The translations under genes were made by a program, and so were the position numbers. A stretch of DNA of 43,326 bases from positions 1 through 43,326 of the forward strand of contig MDVR01000009.1 in assembly GCA_001940725.1 (NCBI GenBank), written 5' to 3'. Source of the DNA: Candidatus Heimdallarchaeota archaeon LC_2 (GTDB lineage Archaea; Asgardarchaeota; Heimdallarchaeia; Heimdallarchaeales; Kariarchaeaceae). The notes beneath the pieces are model-generated. The model ran no database searches and had not been told where the DNA came from. It was given only the letters and a program-made list of their open reading frames with translations. Below are positions 8,897-16,961 of the stretch, piece after piece (position 1 is the stretch's first letter; each line of letters opens with the position of its first letter).

Positions 8897-10183
8897 TTAT
8901 CTTTGATCCACGGGGACGAACTTTCTTTCAGTCTCTCCGATATAAATTTGTCTCGGCCTATGAATTCTAAATTCAGGGTCCCTTCGAGATTCAATGAAAT
9001 GAGCAATCCAACCAGGGAGCCGCCCCATTGCAAATATAACAGTAAACATATTAGTCGGGATTCCTAATGCCCTGTAAATGATTCCACTATAGAAATCAAC
9101 GTTTGGATAAAGATTTCTTGACTTGAAATATTCATCTTCTAAAGCTATTTTTTCTAAATTCTTAGCAATTTCAAGTAATGGATCTTCAACATTCAGTGCG
9201 CTTAACACATCATCCGCTGATTGCTTAAGAATTTCTGCACGGGGATCCCTACTCTTATAAACTCTATGGCCAAACCCCATAAGTTTGAATCCTGACGTTT
9301 TATCTTTGGCAAGGGTCATCGCTTTATCATAATCCCCACCGTCATCATGAATTTGTTGTAACATCCGTATTACAGCAGAATTCGCACCACCATGAAGTTG
9401 ACCAGATAGAGCACTTATACCTGCAGAAACTGCAGAAAACAAATTTGCTTGAGACGAACCAACCATCCTCACTGTAGATGCAGAACAGTTCTGTTCATGA
9501 TCAGCATGAAGAATGAGTAGTTTATTCATTGCGGTAACAACAACTGGATTAACCTTATAATCCTCAGTTGGTACTGCATTCATCATATACAGGAAATTGG
9601 ATACATAATCTAAATCGTTTCTGGGATACATGAAGGGTTGACCAATGCTTTTCTTATAACTGAATGCAGCTATTGTTGGTAATTTTGCAATTAGTCGAAT
9701 TATATTGCTATGTACATCATTTTCAAAGTCAGTAGTAGGATAATATCCCCCCAGTGAAGAAACCATAGTCGAGAGTACAATCATTGGATGAGCACTAGAA
9801 TGAAACCCATCAAAAAAGTGTCTCATTTCTTCATGTAACAGAGTTCTCCTTGTTATCTTGTTAGTAAAATCATCTAGTTCTTCTTTATTAGGAAGATCCC
9901 CGTAGACAATCAAATAACAAATTTCTAAAAAGCTAGCATTATTTGCTAAGGAGTCAATGTTATAACCTCGGTATCGTAAAATACCTTCTTCACCATTAAT
10001 AAATGTGATTCCACTACTACAACTTCCAGTATTCGCATACCCCGGATCATAACTTACGATACCAGTTTGAGCTCTGAGTTTAACAAAATTAATTCCTAAT
10101 TCTCCTTCAGATCCTTTTACTAAAGGAAATTCATAATCATTACCATTTACATGAATCTTTGCTTTGTTATTTGTGTCACTCAC
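8897..10183 (-). CDS. gltA: Citrate synthase paralogue 2 (GltA-like)
   Basis: This is a 428-residue type II citrate synthase with a GTG start; no other in-frame start lies close upstream. The active-site elements are canonical: HADHEQNCS, His264 in GQLHGGAN, His306 in GFGHRVYK, Asp363 in PNVDFYSG, and the C-terminal RPRQIYIGETER. It also has the GltA-type N-terminal strand domain (DPGYANTGSCSS, GILRYRGYNIDSLA). The only obvious deviation is Gln for Pro before LHGGAN. It probably supplies the main citrate synthase activity, with paralogue 1 a diverged duplicate. The resemblance to bacterial rather than typical archaeal citrate synthase suggests ancient acquisition from bacteria, followed by local duplication. 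Confidence 0.92.
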   Translation of the reverse strand: MSDTNNKAKIHVNGNDYEFPLVKGSEGELGINFVKLRAQTGIVSYDPGYANTGSCSSGITFINGEEGILRYRGYNIDSLANNASFLEICYLIVYGDLPNKEELDDFTNKITRRTLLHEEMRHFFDGFHSSAHPMIVLSTMVSSLGGYYPTTDFENDVHSNIIRLIAKLPTIAAFSYKKSIGQPFMYPRNDLDYVSNFLYMMNAVPTEDYKVNPVVVTAMNKLLILHADHEQNCSASTVRMVGSSQANLFSAVSAGISALSGQLHGGANSAVIRMLQQIHDDGGDYDKAMTLAKDKTSGFKLMGFGHRVYKSRDPRAEILKQSADDVLSALNVEDPLLEIAKNLEKIALEDEYFKSRNLYPNVDFYSGIIYRALGIPTNMFTVIFAMGRLPGWIAHFIESRRDPEFRIHRPRQIYIGETERKFVPVDQR

Positions 10184-10334
10184 TACACATATGTCCCATA
10201 TTTTATGATATAACGATATGCTTAGTTTAACAGAAGTGTTTCACACAATTAATTTAATAATTGGCAATCTAATGATCTCTTTAGTTAATATTATATTGAT
10301 TTAGGGTTATTAGTTTGATATAAAGTAAAATAAA

Positions 10335-11519
10335 TTATTGTTTTCCAGTCATTGAGCTCAACAATGTTCTAGATTGTACAATTGGAATACATTGTTGAAA
10401 AATATCATCAGGTGTAATTCCATCAGAAGTTGCCTCAATAATTCCAGTAAAATTAGTTATCTGATCGTTAAAAGTTACATCAAATTCTCTAACAAAATAT
10501 CTTAAAGCTCTTTTAAGAATAAAAGAAGGACGATCAGTTTGAATGATTGCACTTAATTCTCCGACTTGTTCAAATAGAATATAACCGTCATTATATTCAA
10601 ATTTTTTAATGCTGAAATCATCTTTTTTACCAACAAGCTCTGAAATTATAAGTCCTATTGATGTTAAACTTGGTCCAACAAGAAAATCAGTGGTATCCAG
10701 ATCTTCCTTCAATTCTGCAGCATATAATAAAGTACCATTAGAAGAAACTAATTGTAAGAATTGTATTCTACAAGGTGCTAAATAAACAAAATTTGGATAT
10801 TTAATATAGTAGTATGCCAAAATTAGAAAAGTTGGGATTGAGGTTAGAAAGGCATCTGCCGTTACTGATTCAGTTATGTGTTCTAGAATTTCCATAAACG
10901 AGGTAACAAAATATAACAGTACAGCCGCCTGAATAATAATGAGATTTCGTTTAAATTGTTGCTCTTCGGTAACCCGATATTGTGAATAAAACGAATATAG
11001 TATTGATCCAACTGCAATTAGTTGAATCAGGTCAAAAACTAATGAATCTATTGCTGTATGTCTGAAAAATGGAAATAGATCATCTGTAAAAATGACATTT
11101 CCGGTCATTACAAAATAATACGATAAGAAGTAATATATTCCTGCTAGAAAACTCATGAAGAATAATCTAAGAGGATGCAGTCTATCTCCTAAGAACTGTT
11201 CCGCGAACACATATAAAATGAGTAATATAATAATATGAATAAATCGAACTGGATCTGCAGCAATGGATAAATCGAGATCAGGTTGACTCTGATTTATTTC
11301 ATTTATTTTGGAAAAGATAAACCAATCATTATGAAATAATATTTTGAGTATTTGCATTATTCCTAAAACAGCGGTTGATCCGAAAATTGCCATTGGCCAA
11401 TCTAGGGCACGAATTCTTTCTTCTTTCCTTTTTTTGTAAAGAATAAGAAATATTGCAGATGTAAGAATAAGCAGAATTACTGCAGGTAATATACCTCCCA
11501 GATTGGATTCGTGTGTCAT
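10335..11519 (-). CDS. Seven-helix membrane protein with C-terminal longin/roadblock-like domain
   Basis: The protein has 394 residues. Seven hydrophobic helices can be counted between residues 8 and 240 (about 8-28, 42-62, 92-110, 117-138, 162-178, 192-210, 224-241). They are followed by a soluble domain at about 252-362. That domain opens with a strand-turn-strand (FLQLVSSNGTLLYAAEL), then a helix beginning DFLVGPSLTSIGLIISEL, then strands (IKKFEYNDGYILFEQVGEL, SAIIQTD) and a final amphipathic helix (ILKRALRYFVREFDV). This order fits the longin/roadblock fold, which in archaea and eukaryotes partners small GTPases. The same pattern appears twice in the protein at 16962. A sensor or receptor role coupled to a small GTPase is inferred, not shown. 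Confidence 0.55.
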   Translation of the reverse strand: MTHESNLGGILPAVILLILTSAIFLILYKKRKEERIRALDWPMAIFGSTAVLGIMQILKILFHNDWFIFSKINEINQSQPDLDLSIAADPVRFIHIIILLILYVFAEQFLGDRLHPLRLFFMSFLAGIYYFLSYYFVMTGNVIFTDDLFPFFRHTAIDSLVFDLIQLIAVGSILYSFYSQYRVTEEQQFKRNLIIIQAAVLLYFVTSFMEILEHITESVTADAFLTSIPTFLILAYYYIKYPNFVYLAPCRIQFLQLVSSNGTLLYAAELKEDLDTTDFLVGPSLTSIGLIISELVGKKDDFSIKKFEYNDGYILFEQVGELSAIIQTDRPSFILKRALRYFVREFDVTFNDQITNFTGIIEATSDGITPDDIFQQCIPIVQSRTLLSSMTGKQ

Positions 11520-11668
11520 ATATTTGTCAGAAAATCCTCTTAATTTAAATACTTATCCGGTTATAATTTTACTACAATTCATAATTAAGACATTTTTTCT
11601 ATAAAATAAAATTTTCATATCCAAAAATGAATCGATTCAGCTAAAAACACTATATTCAATTTGATGTA

Positions 11669-12472
11669 GTGGACGAGTTTAATATTTATGGAAATGATTT
11701 TTCTAAAGTTTATCATCGTTTTTGGTATGATTTCATTGATAAAATTGGATTGAAAATTAGTAATATTCATCAGATATATAATAATTCTCCTATAAATAAA
11801 ATGAAAGTATTGGATCTTTTCTGTGGCACTGGGCGTCTTATTAAAATTTTATCAAATCAAGGATATCATGTAACTGGGCTTGATAAATCTGCAAATATGT
11901 TAGAAGTCGCGAGAAAAAATTTGGAAACTGAGATAAAAGAGAACAGGATAACATTAATCAAGGATTTAGCAGAAGAATTTAATTTGAATACTAATTTTGA
12001 ATTAATAGTCTCAACTTTCGATTCTATTAATCATTTGGATAATTTAGAACTCGTTAGATCATGTTTTTCAAGTGTATATCAACATTTGACAGAATCTGGT
12101 GTCTTTATATTTGATATGAATACGAAAGATGAGCTAAAGAAATGGAATTTTATTGATTTAGAGGAATCAGATGATAAATCAATTATTTTTATTATGCATG
12201 GAAAATACGTAATTGGTGAGGATAAGGCTTATACTAGAGTTACAGGTTTTATTGATGATAATCATGATGGGTCTTACAAGAGATTCGATGAAATAATGTA
12301 TAATAGTTTATTTAATGTCTCAGATATTTTAAAAATAATAAGTGATGTAGGTTTCTCTGAATGTATTCTGTATTCAGAAGATCTGGAAAATATAATCGAA
12401 AAGGAGATAGTTCACAAAGATAGAGTGTTTATTGTCGCTATTAAAAACAAAAAATTTACCCGCATGGGTTAA
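11669..12472 (+). CDS. Class I SAM-dependent methyltransferase
   Basis: This is a 267-residue protein with a GTG start. Motif I is clear (VLDLFCGTGRLIKIL, about residues 47-61), followed by the acidic end of strand 2 (VTGLDKSANMLEVARKNL) that binds the ribose of SAM. Motif IV (FELIVSTFDSINHL) and the post-motif strand (GVFIFDMNT) follow at the expected spacing. The C-terminal half has the antiparallel strands seen in small-molecule methyltransferases of the Methyltransf_25 type. Nothing here identifies the substrate. The gene stands alone, divergent from the 7TM gene, with an AT-rich promoter region between them. Confidence 0.82.
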   Translation: MDEFNIYGNDFSKVYHRFWYDFIDKIGLKISNIHQIYNNSPINKMKVLDLFCGTGRLIKILSNQGYHVTGLDKSANMLEVARKNLETEIKENRITLIKDLAEEFNLNTNFELIVSTFDSINHLDNLELVRSCFSSVYQHLTESGVFIFDMNTKDELKKWNFIDLEESDDKSIIFIMHGKYVIGEDKAYTRVTGFIDDNHDGSYKRFDEIMYNSLFNVSDILKIISDVGFSECILYSEDLENIIEKEIVHKDRVFIVAIKNKKFTRMG

Positions 12473-12753
12473 TGATTAATCAAAATTGAATATTGCCTTA
12501 ATGAATTAAGGATCAAGAGAATATACTAAGTCTATGCTAATTCAAATATCATGGTAATATTGTTTACAACATGCTATCTGATCAATAGAAACAAGCTAGA
12601 TATGATCCTACAATATTGTCATAGAGCTGTATCCAATGTCCAAACCGATTCAATGATCGGTCAAATGTTAGGATCGGAGCGGATAAATCATCGAAATTCA
12701 TTTCTTACAAAGAAACCCGAAAAAAATAGAGTGTATTAATTTCAATATTTCAA
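12473..12753. other. Intergenic segment with higher GC and possible RNA secondary structure
   Basis: No convincing protein gene lies here. The segment holds nested inverted repeats: GATCCTA (12604-12610) pairs with TAGGATC (12669-12675), and inside it ACCGAT (12644-12649) pairs with ATCGGT (12656-12661). A separate small hairpin, CCTTAA-TGAA-TTAAGG, sits at 12496-12511 just after the methyltransferase gene. A TATA-like AATATACT lies at about 12519. Local base composition is less AT-rich than the surrounding spacers. It may be a small structured RNA; this is a weak call. Confidence 0.25.
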
Positions 12754-13248
12754 TTAGTTCTCATCCATAATATTAAGCAATTCAACTTTAAGTTCATTTA
12801 ATATTCTTTCAATTTTATCCATGGTTCCAACTGGAATGATTTCATACTCAGTTATATCAGTTTCAATAAAATAATCAATTAAACTTGAAACGATGTCGTT
12901 AGTAGCGGTATCTTCACTTTTTATTCCTCTCAATAAAAGATCAATTATGTGTATTACCTCATCCTTACTATGTAAACTATCACTATCAACTTCCTCTGGA
13001 GAATAATGCCATTCATCATCTATTTTAAGTTGCAATTGGTATTGACCGTCTTCTTGTTCTTCACATTCAAAATTACTAACTACTTTTTCAAGATCTTCGG
13101 ATAATGCTACAAATTTGTTAACTTCTGGTAGAGGATATTTTTCTAAATATCCCTCACATTCTTCTTTTGGACCCTTAACGACATCATCAGGGACAATAAC
13201 ACTCTCTATATTGTACAATCCATCAATTATTTTAATAACTTCATACAT
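12754..13248 (-). CDS. Acidic hypothetical protein
   Basis: This is a 164-residue protein with an ATG start, very rich in Glu and Asp and with no membrane segment. I recognise no domain. The middle part (QYQLQLKIDDEWHYSPEEV) looks like a short beta hairpin, and the C-terminal half is predicted helical (DEVIHIIDLLLRGI; MDKIERILNELKVELLNIM). It is transcribed divergently from the winged-helix gene at 13431 across a 182 bp spacer that carries the TTCCAA-N2-TTGGAA palindrome, so it may be controlled by the same factor. The length and clean codon pattern support a real gene. Confidence 0.6.
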   Translation of the reverse strand: MYEVIKIIDGLYNIESVIVPDDVVKGPKEECEGYLEKYPLPEVNKFVALSEDLEKVVSNFECEEQEDGQYQLQLKIDDEWHYSPEEVDSDSLHSKDEVIHIIDLLLRGIKSEDTATNDIVSSLIDYFIETDITEYEIIPVGTMDKIERILNELKVELLNIMDEN

Positions 13249-13342
13249 TTTCTCACTTTTGTTACTTGCAAAATAACTCCGTAATTCGGTTTCAGTTTCC
13301 TCAGTAATATTATTGATGAATTATTTATTTTTAATTAATTAA

Positions 13343-13356
13343 TTCCAAAATTGGAA
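13343..13356. promoter_or_regulatory. Inverted repeat TTCCAA-N2-TTGGAA (operator candidate 1)
   Basis: A perfect six-base inverted repeat with a two-base spacer lies in the divergent spacer, about 75 bp before the winged-helix gene's start and about 95 bp before the acidic protein's start. The same repeat occurs at 14368-14383 before atpK. This suggests a binding site for the winged-helix protein encoded between them. Confidence 0.45.
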
Positions 13357-13430
13357 AAAATAATATTACATTGTTTTGAATTAGTTTAACTGAATTAAAA
13401 ATATTTAAATTAAATTATTTTAAGATTTAT

Positions 13431-14363
13431 TTGTTAATTTTGTCTAAGTCATTGGATAATGGATCGTCTGATATTAATGAAAAATCGGATAAAAAGGGTC
13501 AGAAAGCATTAGATTTAAAATTAGACGATATAATCGATCTTACTGTAGTTGAATTGTATATTCTAAATTTTCTTGTTAGAATCGGAGGGTCAGCAGTTAG
13601 ATTTGCAGTATTCAATGAATTAAATGCCAAACTAACCAAAAATAAAGTTTCACGATCAAGTTTTTACCATTCCCTAACAAAATTAAAAAATAAAGGATTT
13701 GTATTTATAGAAACTAATCCAATGGGTAAGGGTTCATTAGTTAAGGCGTTACCCCTTGCTAGAGCTGCAGTCAAACAAAGTAATATATTTTCAATTTGGA
13801 GTAATATTGATTTATCACAAATTGCATTAAATATTTCAAAACAGCTTATTTTTGATATGGACAAAAAACAGTCTCAAATTTTTCTGAGCTTTGATGAGAC
13901 CCCAAATTTGGACACAATTTCTGTTATAACTTCATTAAGTAATTTGACAAATATTTTAGTTGATGATGAAATTATTGAATCATATCGTTCAAGATTACTA
14001 GAAACTCCCTTTTCAAAATTCGAAAATAATGTCATAAAAGAACCAAATGATTATTTTGATAGAGGAATTATTTCTAATTATTTTCCATCCTCCCAAATTT
14101 ATGGTGTGCCAGCTGATCATTTACTAAAAGAAATGATACGCGTGATAAAACCAGGAGGAGAAATGATTGTCATTTGTTTTAATGAACTACCAGCAACAAA
14201 TAATATAATCTTGGATTCGATCATGAGTGATCTTTTTAACGAAATTGTTTTCCATCCAGCGAATCCAACAAATATTAAGAAGGAATTTGAAAGTTTAAAT
14301 CTTAAAATTATAAATGAATCTAATTTTAAGGGATATTTTATAATTGTTGGTAAAAAGAAATAA
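13431..14363 (+). CDS. Winged-helix DNA-binding protein fused to a degenerate methyltransferase-like domain
   Basis: This is a 310-residue protein with a TTG start; a second TTG at 13440 is equally possible. A TATA-like AATATTTAAA at about 13400-13409 precedes both. After a charged N-terminal tail, residues about 35-115 form a winged helix of PadR/MarR character: VELYILNFLVRIGG, then SFYHSLTKLKNKGFVFIETN as recognition helix and wing. The C-terminal half ends like a class I methyltransferase: LLKEMIRVIKPGGEMIVICF matches the motif VI region, and a final strand pair follows. The SAM-binding glycine motif is missing from the expected place. The C-terminal domain may therefore sense a ligand rather than catalyse. 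Identical palindromes flank the gene, so autoregulation and control of the adjoining atpK are inferred. Confidence 0.6.
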   Translation: MLILSKSLDNGSSDINEKSDKKGQKALDLKLDDIIDLTVVELYILNFLVRIGGSAVRFAVFNELNAKLTKNKVSRSSFYHSLTKLKNKGFVFIETNPMGKGSLVKALPLARAAVKQSNIFSIWSNIDLSQIALNISKQLIFDMDKKQSQIFLSFDETPNLDTISVITSLSNLTNILVDDEIIESYRSRLLETPFSKFENNVIKEPNDYFDRGIISNYFPSSQIYGVPADHLLKEMIRVIKPGGEMIVICFNELPATNNIILDSIMSDLFNEIVFHPANPTNIKKEFESLNLKIINESNFKGYFIIVGKKK

Positions 14364-14365
14364 CA

Positions 14366-14385
14366 TAGTTCCAAATTTGGAACTA
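14366..14385. promoter_or_regulatory. Perfect 20-bp palindrome before atpK (operator candidate 2)
   Basis: The palindrome TAGTTCCAAATTTGGAACTA starts two bases after the stop of the winged-helix gene and ends about 70 bp before the atpK GTG. Its core TTCCAA-N2-TTGGAA equals the site at 13343-13356. A T-rich, TATA-like stretch follows at about 14386-14397, so a bound protein would sit right next to the promoter. Confidence 0.5.
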
Positions 14386-14418
14386 ATAGTTTTTATTTCG
14401 GGAATACGTATTCATATA

Positions 14419-14436
14419 CAGGAGCAATAACTCCTG
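14419..14436 (+). promoter_or_regulatory. Short hairpin in the atpK leader
   Basis: CAGGAG (14419-14424) pairs perfectly with CTCCTG (14431-14436) around a six-base CAATAA loop, 19 bases before the GTG start. The GGAG inside the stem is the only Shine-Dalgarno-like sequence nearby, so folding could hide it. Confidence 0.3.
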
Positions 14437-14437
14437 A

Positions 14438-14794
<357 letters not shown>

Positions 14795-14816
14795 TTAAAA
14801 ATTCATTGAGTTCAAA

Positions 14817-15149
14817 TTAATTTAGTAAACAATGTCTAATCATTCCATAATGATTAATTGATCTTCTTCTTTTGTTTTTTACAAATCCCAACTTTTTATA
14901 GAATTTTCTTAATTTACGTTTACTTGAACCAAAACTACCTGAAGGAGATAATTCAATTGGCATTTGATGGAACTCTGCATATGCAATTATTAATTCCATA
15001 ACTTCCCTACCGATACCTTTACCTCTCTTATCATCTTGAACATGAATTAATTCTAATTGAATTCGATTAGAAAAATTATTCATTACTAAAGTAACTGGAT
15101 AAAGTACTTCTAATGAACTTTTAAATCCTTCAAGTGACACAGATTGCAC
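14817..15149 (-). CDS. GNAT-family N-acetyltransferase, small
   Basis: This is a 110-residue protein with a GTG start and a TATA-like TTAATTATATG about 25 bp upstream. It carries the acetyl-CoA-binding motif A of GNAT enzymes (DDKRGKGIGREVMELIIAYA, R/Q-x-x-G-x-G/A pattern) and the following alpha4 region (RKFYKKLGFVKNKRR). The acceptor substrate is unknown. It is shorter than typical GNATs and has only a minimal N-terminal region. The first 28 codons (15066-15149) fall inside copy 1 of the tandem triplication, so two further copies of its promoter and N-terminus lie upstream. Confidence 0.75.
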   Translation of the reverse strand: MQSVSLEGFKSSLEVLYPVTLVMNNFSNRIQLELIHVQDDKRGKGIGREVMELIIAYAEFHQMPIELSPSGSFGSSKRKLRKFYKKLGFVKNKRRRSINHYGMIRHCLLN

Positions 15150-15300
15150 AATAATATATAGAACTCACATATAATTAAACAATCTAGAATGTTTGTCCTT
15201 GCATCGACATATTGACTTCGATGAGTAATTCATTATTATTTCCAATATTTTATTGTTATTGCCTATAATTATGAATGCTACTTGCTATTTTCTGCAGATA

Positions 15301-15432
15301 TCAAAACATTCTTTCAATCATATAATTTGCAAATTCCTTCAAAAGCTCATTAGAAAAATTATTCATTACTAAAGTAACTGGATAAAGTACTTCTAATGAA
15401 CTTTTAAATCCTTCAAGTGACACAGATTGCAC
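15301..15432 (-). pseudogene. Chimeric mini-ORF: GNAT N-terminus joined in frame to prenyltransferase C-terminus (copy 2)
   Basis: The repeat junction falls on codon boundaries of both genes. The GTG start, promoter and first 28 codons of the GNAT are followed directly by the last 15 codons and stop of the prenyltransferase (LLKEFANYMIERMF at the end), giving a 43-residue frame. It is a by-product of the triplication and probably not functional, although it keeps a promoter. Confidence 0.7.
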
Positions 15433-15583
15433 AATAATATATAGAACTCACATATAATTAAACAATCTAGAATGTTTGTCCTTGCATCGACATATTGACT
15501 TCGATGAGTAATTCATTATTATTTCCAATATTTTATTGTTATTGCCTATAATTATGAATGCTACTTGCTATTTTCTGCAGATA

Positions 15584-15715
15584 TCAAAACATTCTTTCAA
15601 TCATATAATTTGCAAATTCCTTCAAAAGCTCATTAGAAAAATTATTCATTACTAAAGTAACTGGATAAAGTACTTCTAATGAACTTTTAAATCCTTCAAG
15701 TGACACAGATTGCAC
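15584..15715 (-). pseudogene. Chimeric mini-ORF, second copy (copy 3)
   Basis: This is the same 43-residue GNAT/prenyltransferase fusion as at 15301-15432, offset by 283 bp and identical in sequence. It lies directly downstream of the intact prenyltransferase gene. Confidence 0.7.
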
Positions 15716-15866
15716 AATAATATATAGAACTCACATATAATTAAACAATCTAGAATGTTTGTCCTTGCATCGACATATTGACTTCGATGAGTAATTCATT
15801 ATTATTTCCAATATTTTATTGTTATTGCCTATAATTATGAATGCTACTTGCTATTTTCTGCAGATA

Positions 15867-16871
15867 TCAAAACATTCTTTCAATCATATAATTTGCAAAT
15901 TCCTTCAAAAGCTCTGTTTGCTTATTTTGAGGTAATTGTTTTGTTAAATCAACGGCTTTAGTGGCCATTTGTTTTGCTAGTTTCTGTGCATATTTAATAG
16001 AACCAATATCTGACAATACATTGACACAATTACTAATTTCTGCTTCTGTTACATTTTTATCGCCCAAAGTTTGTAAAAGTATTTCTTTTTGATGATCATT
16101 TGCATTCTTAATCCCATGTATTGCAATTAAAGTTCTTTTTCCAGCTTTAATATCAGATCCTACCGGTTTACCAATTTTATTTGATTCCCCAACAATTCCA
16201 ATCAGATCATCTTGGATCTGAAAAGCAGTTCCAGCTAATTTGGCATACTCTCTAATTACATCAATTACTTCGTCTTCCATTTTATTTAATGCTATTCTTG
16301 CTCCAGTTACACATGCAAATTCGAATAACACTCCAGTTTTTAGATATTGCATGTGAGTTATTTGAGCTTCGTCGAGTTCGATAAAAGGTACATTTTCAAA
16401 TGAAATATCTAACATTTGACCCTCACATAATTTAGTGTATATTTGCCCTAATTCTTTGGTGAAACCGTATTTCAACTCGGGGGTTATATTTTCTACATCG
16501 CCCACAATTGAAAATGCAACTCCAAATAATACATCTCCTGCAAGTATGGCCACCGTTGGATTCCATTTTTTCCAAACTGCTTCAACCCCTCTTCTTAAAT
16601 CATCCTGATCCATGTAATCATCATGTAATAAACTAGAAACATGAAGTGATTCAATCGCCGCTGATGGTGCAATTGCCATGGCTTCATCCCCATTTAGCGC
16701 GCCACAAACTAACTGTAACATCGCAGGACGAAAACCTTTACCACCACTGTTCAAGTAATGTAGTGAAGCTTTTCTTAATGGATCTTCAGGAAAAATATTT
16801 TTATGACAAAATTGAATTAAATAATCAACTGCTTTTTGACCACGGGCTTCAATTTCCTCTGTGAGGCTCAT
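15867..16871 (-). CDS. idsA: Short-chain isoprenyl diphosphate synthase (GGPP synthase-like)
   Basis: This enzyme adds isopentenyl diphosphate units to an allylic diphosphate to build archaeal lipid precursors. I take the ATG at 16871 (334 residues); an in-frame TTG at 16877 adds two more. The diagnostic motifs are present: GGKGFRP near residue 46, the first Asp-rich motif LLHDDYMDQDDLRRG with DDxxD at about 84-88, and the second motif AFQIQDDLIG at about 217-225. The residue five before the first motif is Ser (HVSSLLHDD), where Sulfolobus GGPP synthase has Phe77; a small residue there allows longer products. C25 or longer chains, including a quinone tail, are therefore possible. The last 48 bp are part of the triplicated unit. 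Confidence 0.9.
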   Translation of the reverse strand: MSLTEEIEARGQKAVDYLIQFCHKNIFPEDPLRKASLHYLNSGGKGFRPAMLQLVCGALNGDEAMAIAPSAAIESLHVSSLLHDDYMDQDDLRRGVEAVWKKWNPTVAILAGDVLFGVAFSIVGDVENITPELKYGFTKELGQIYTKLCEGQMLDISFENVPFIELDEAQITHMQYLKTGVLFEFACVTGARIALNKMEDEVIDVIREYAKLAGTAFQIQDDLIGIVGESNKIGKPVGSDIKAGKRTLIAIHGIKNANDHQKEILLQTLGDKNVTEAEISNCVNVLSDIGSIKYAQKLAKQMATKAVDLTKQLPQNKQTELLKEFANYMIERMF

Positions 16872-16961
16872 ATACAACCAATAATAATCTTAAAATAAAA
16901 AGTATCTATAATATTCATTTAATTTCGTGTCACATTAAATATAAAATAATCGCATTTATTT

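Larger units (their letters stand above)
15066..15914. repeat. Perfect tandem triplication of a 283-bp unit
   Basis: Three head-to-tail copies occupy 15066-15348, 15349-15631 and 15632-15914, exactly 3 x 283 bp, and I found no difference between them. Each unit contains the first 84 bp of the GNAT gene, its 151-bp upstream region, and the last 48 bp of the prenyltransferase gene. The outer copies complete the two intact genes. The region 15150-15866 holds no other gene. No obvious homology longer than a few bases exists at the unit ends. It is either a recent duplication or an assembly artefact. Confidence 0.95.

Noticed and set aside
12551..12739. A 62-codon open frame on the plus strand with a TATA-like element in front
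   Set aside because: The product has no recognisable domain or regular composition, and the frame overlaps inverted repeats that suit an RNA better. Kept only as part of the intergenic feature.
15066..15914. CRISPR array or insertion sequence as explanation of the repeats
   Set aside because: The units are 283 bp with no spacers, no terminal inverted repeats and no transposase; they consist of pieces of the two neighbouring genes.
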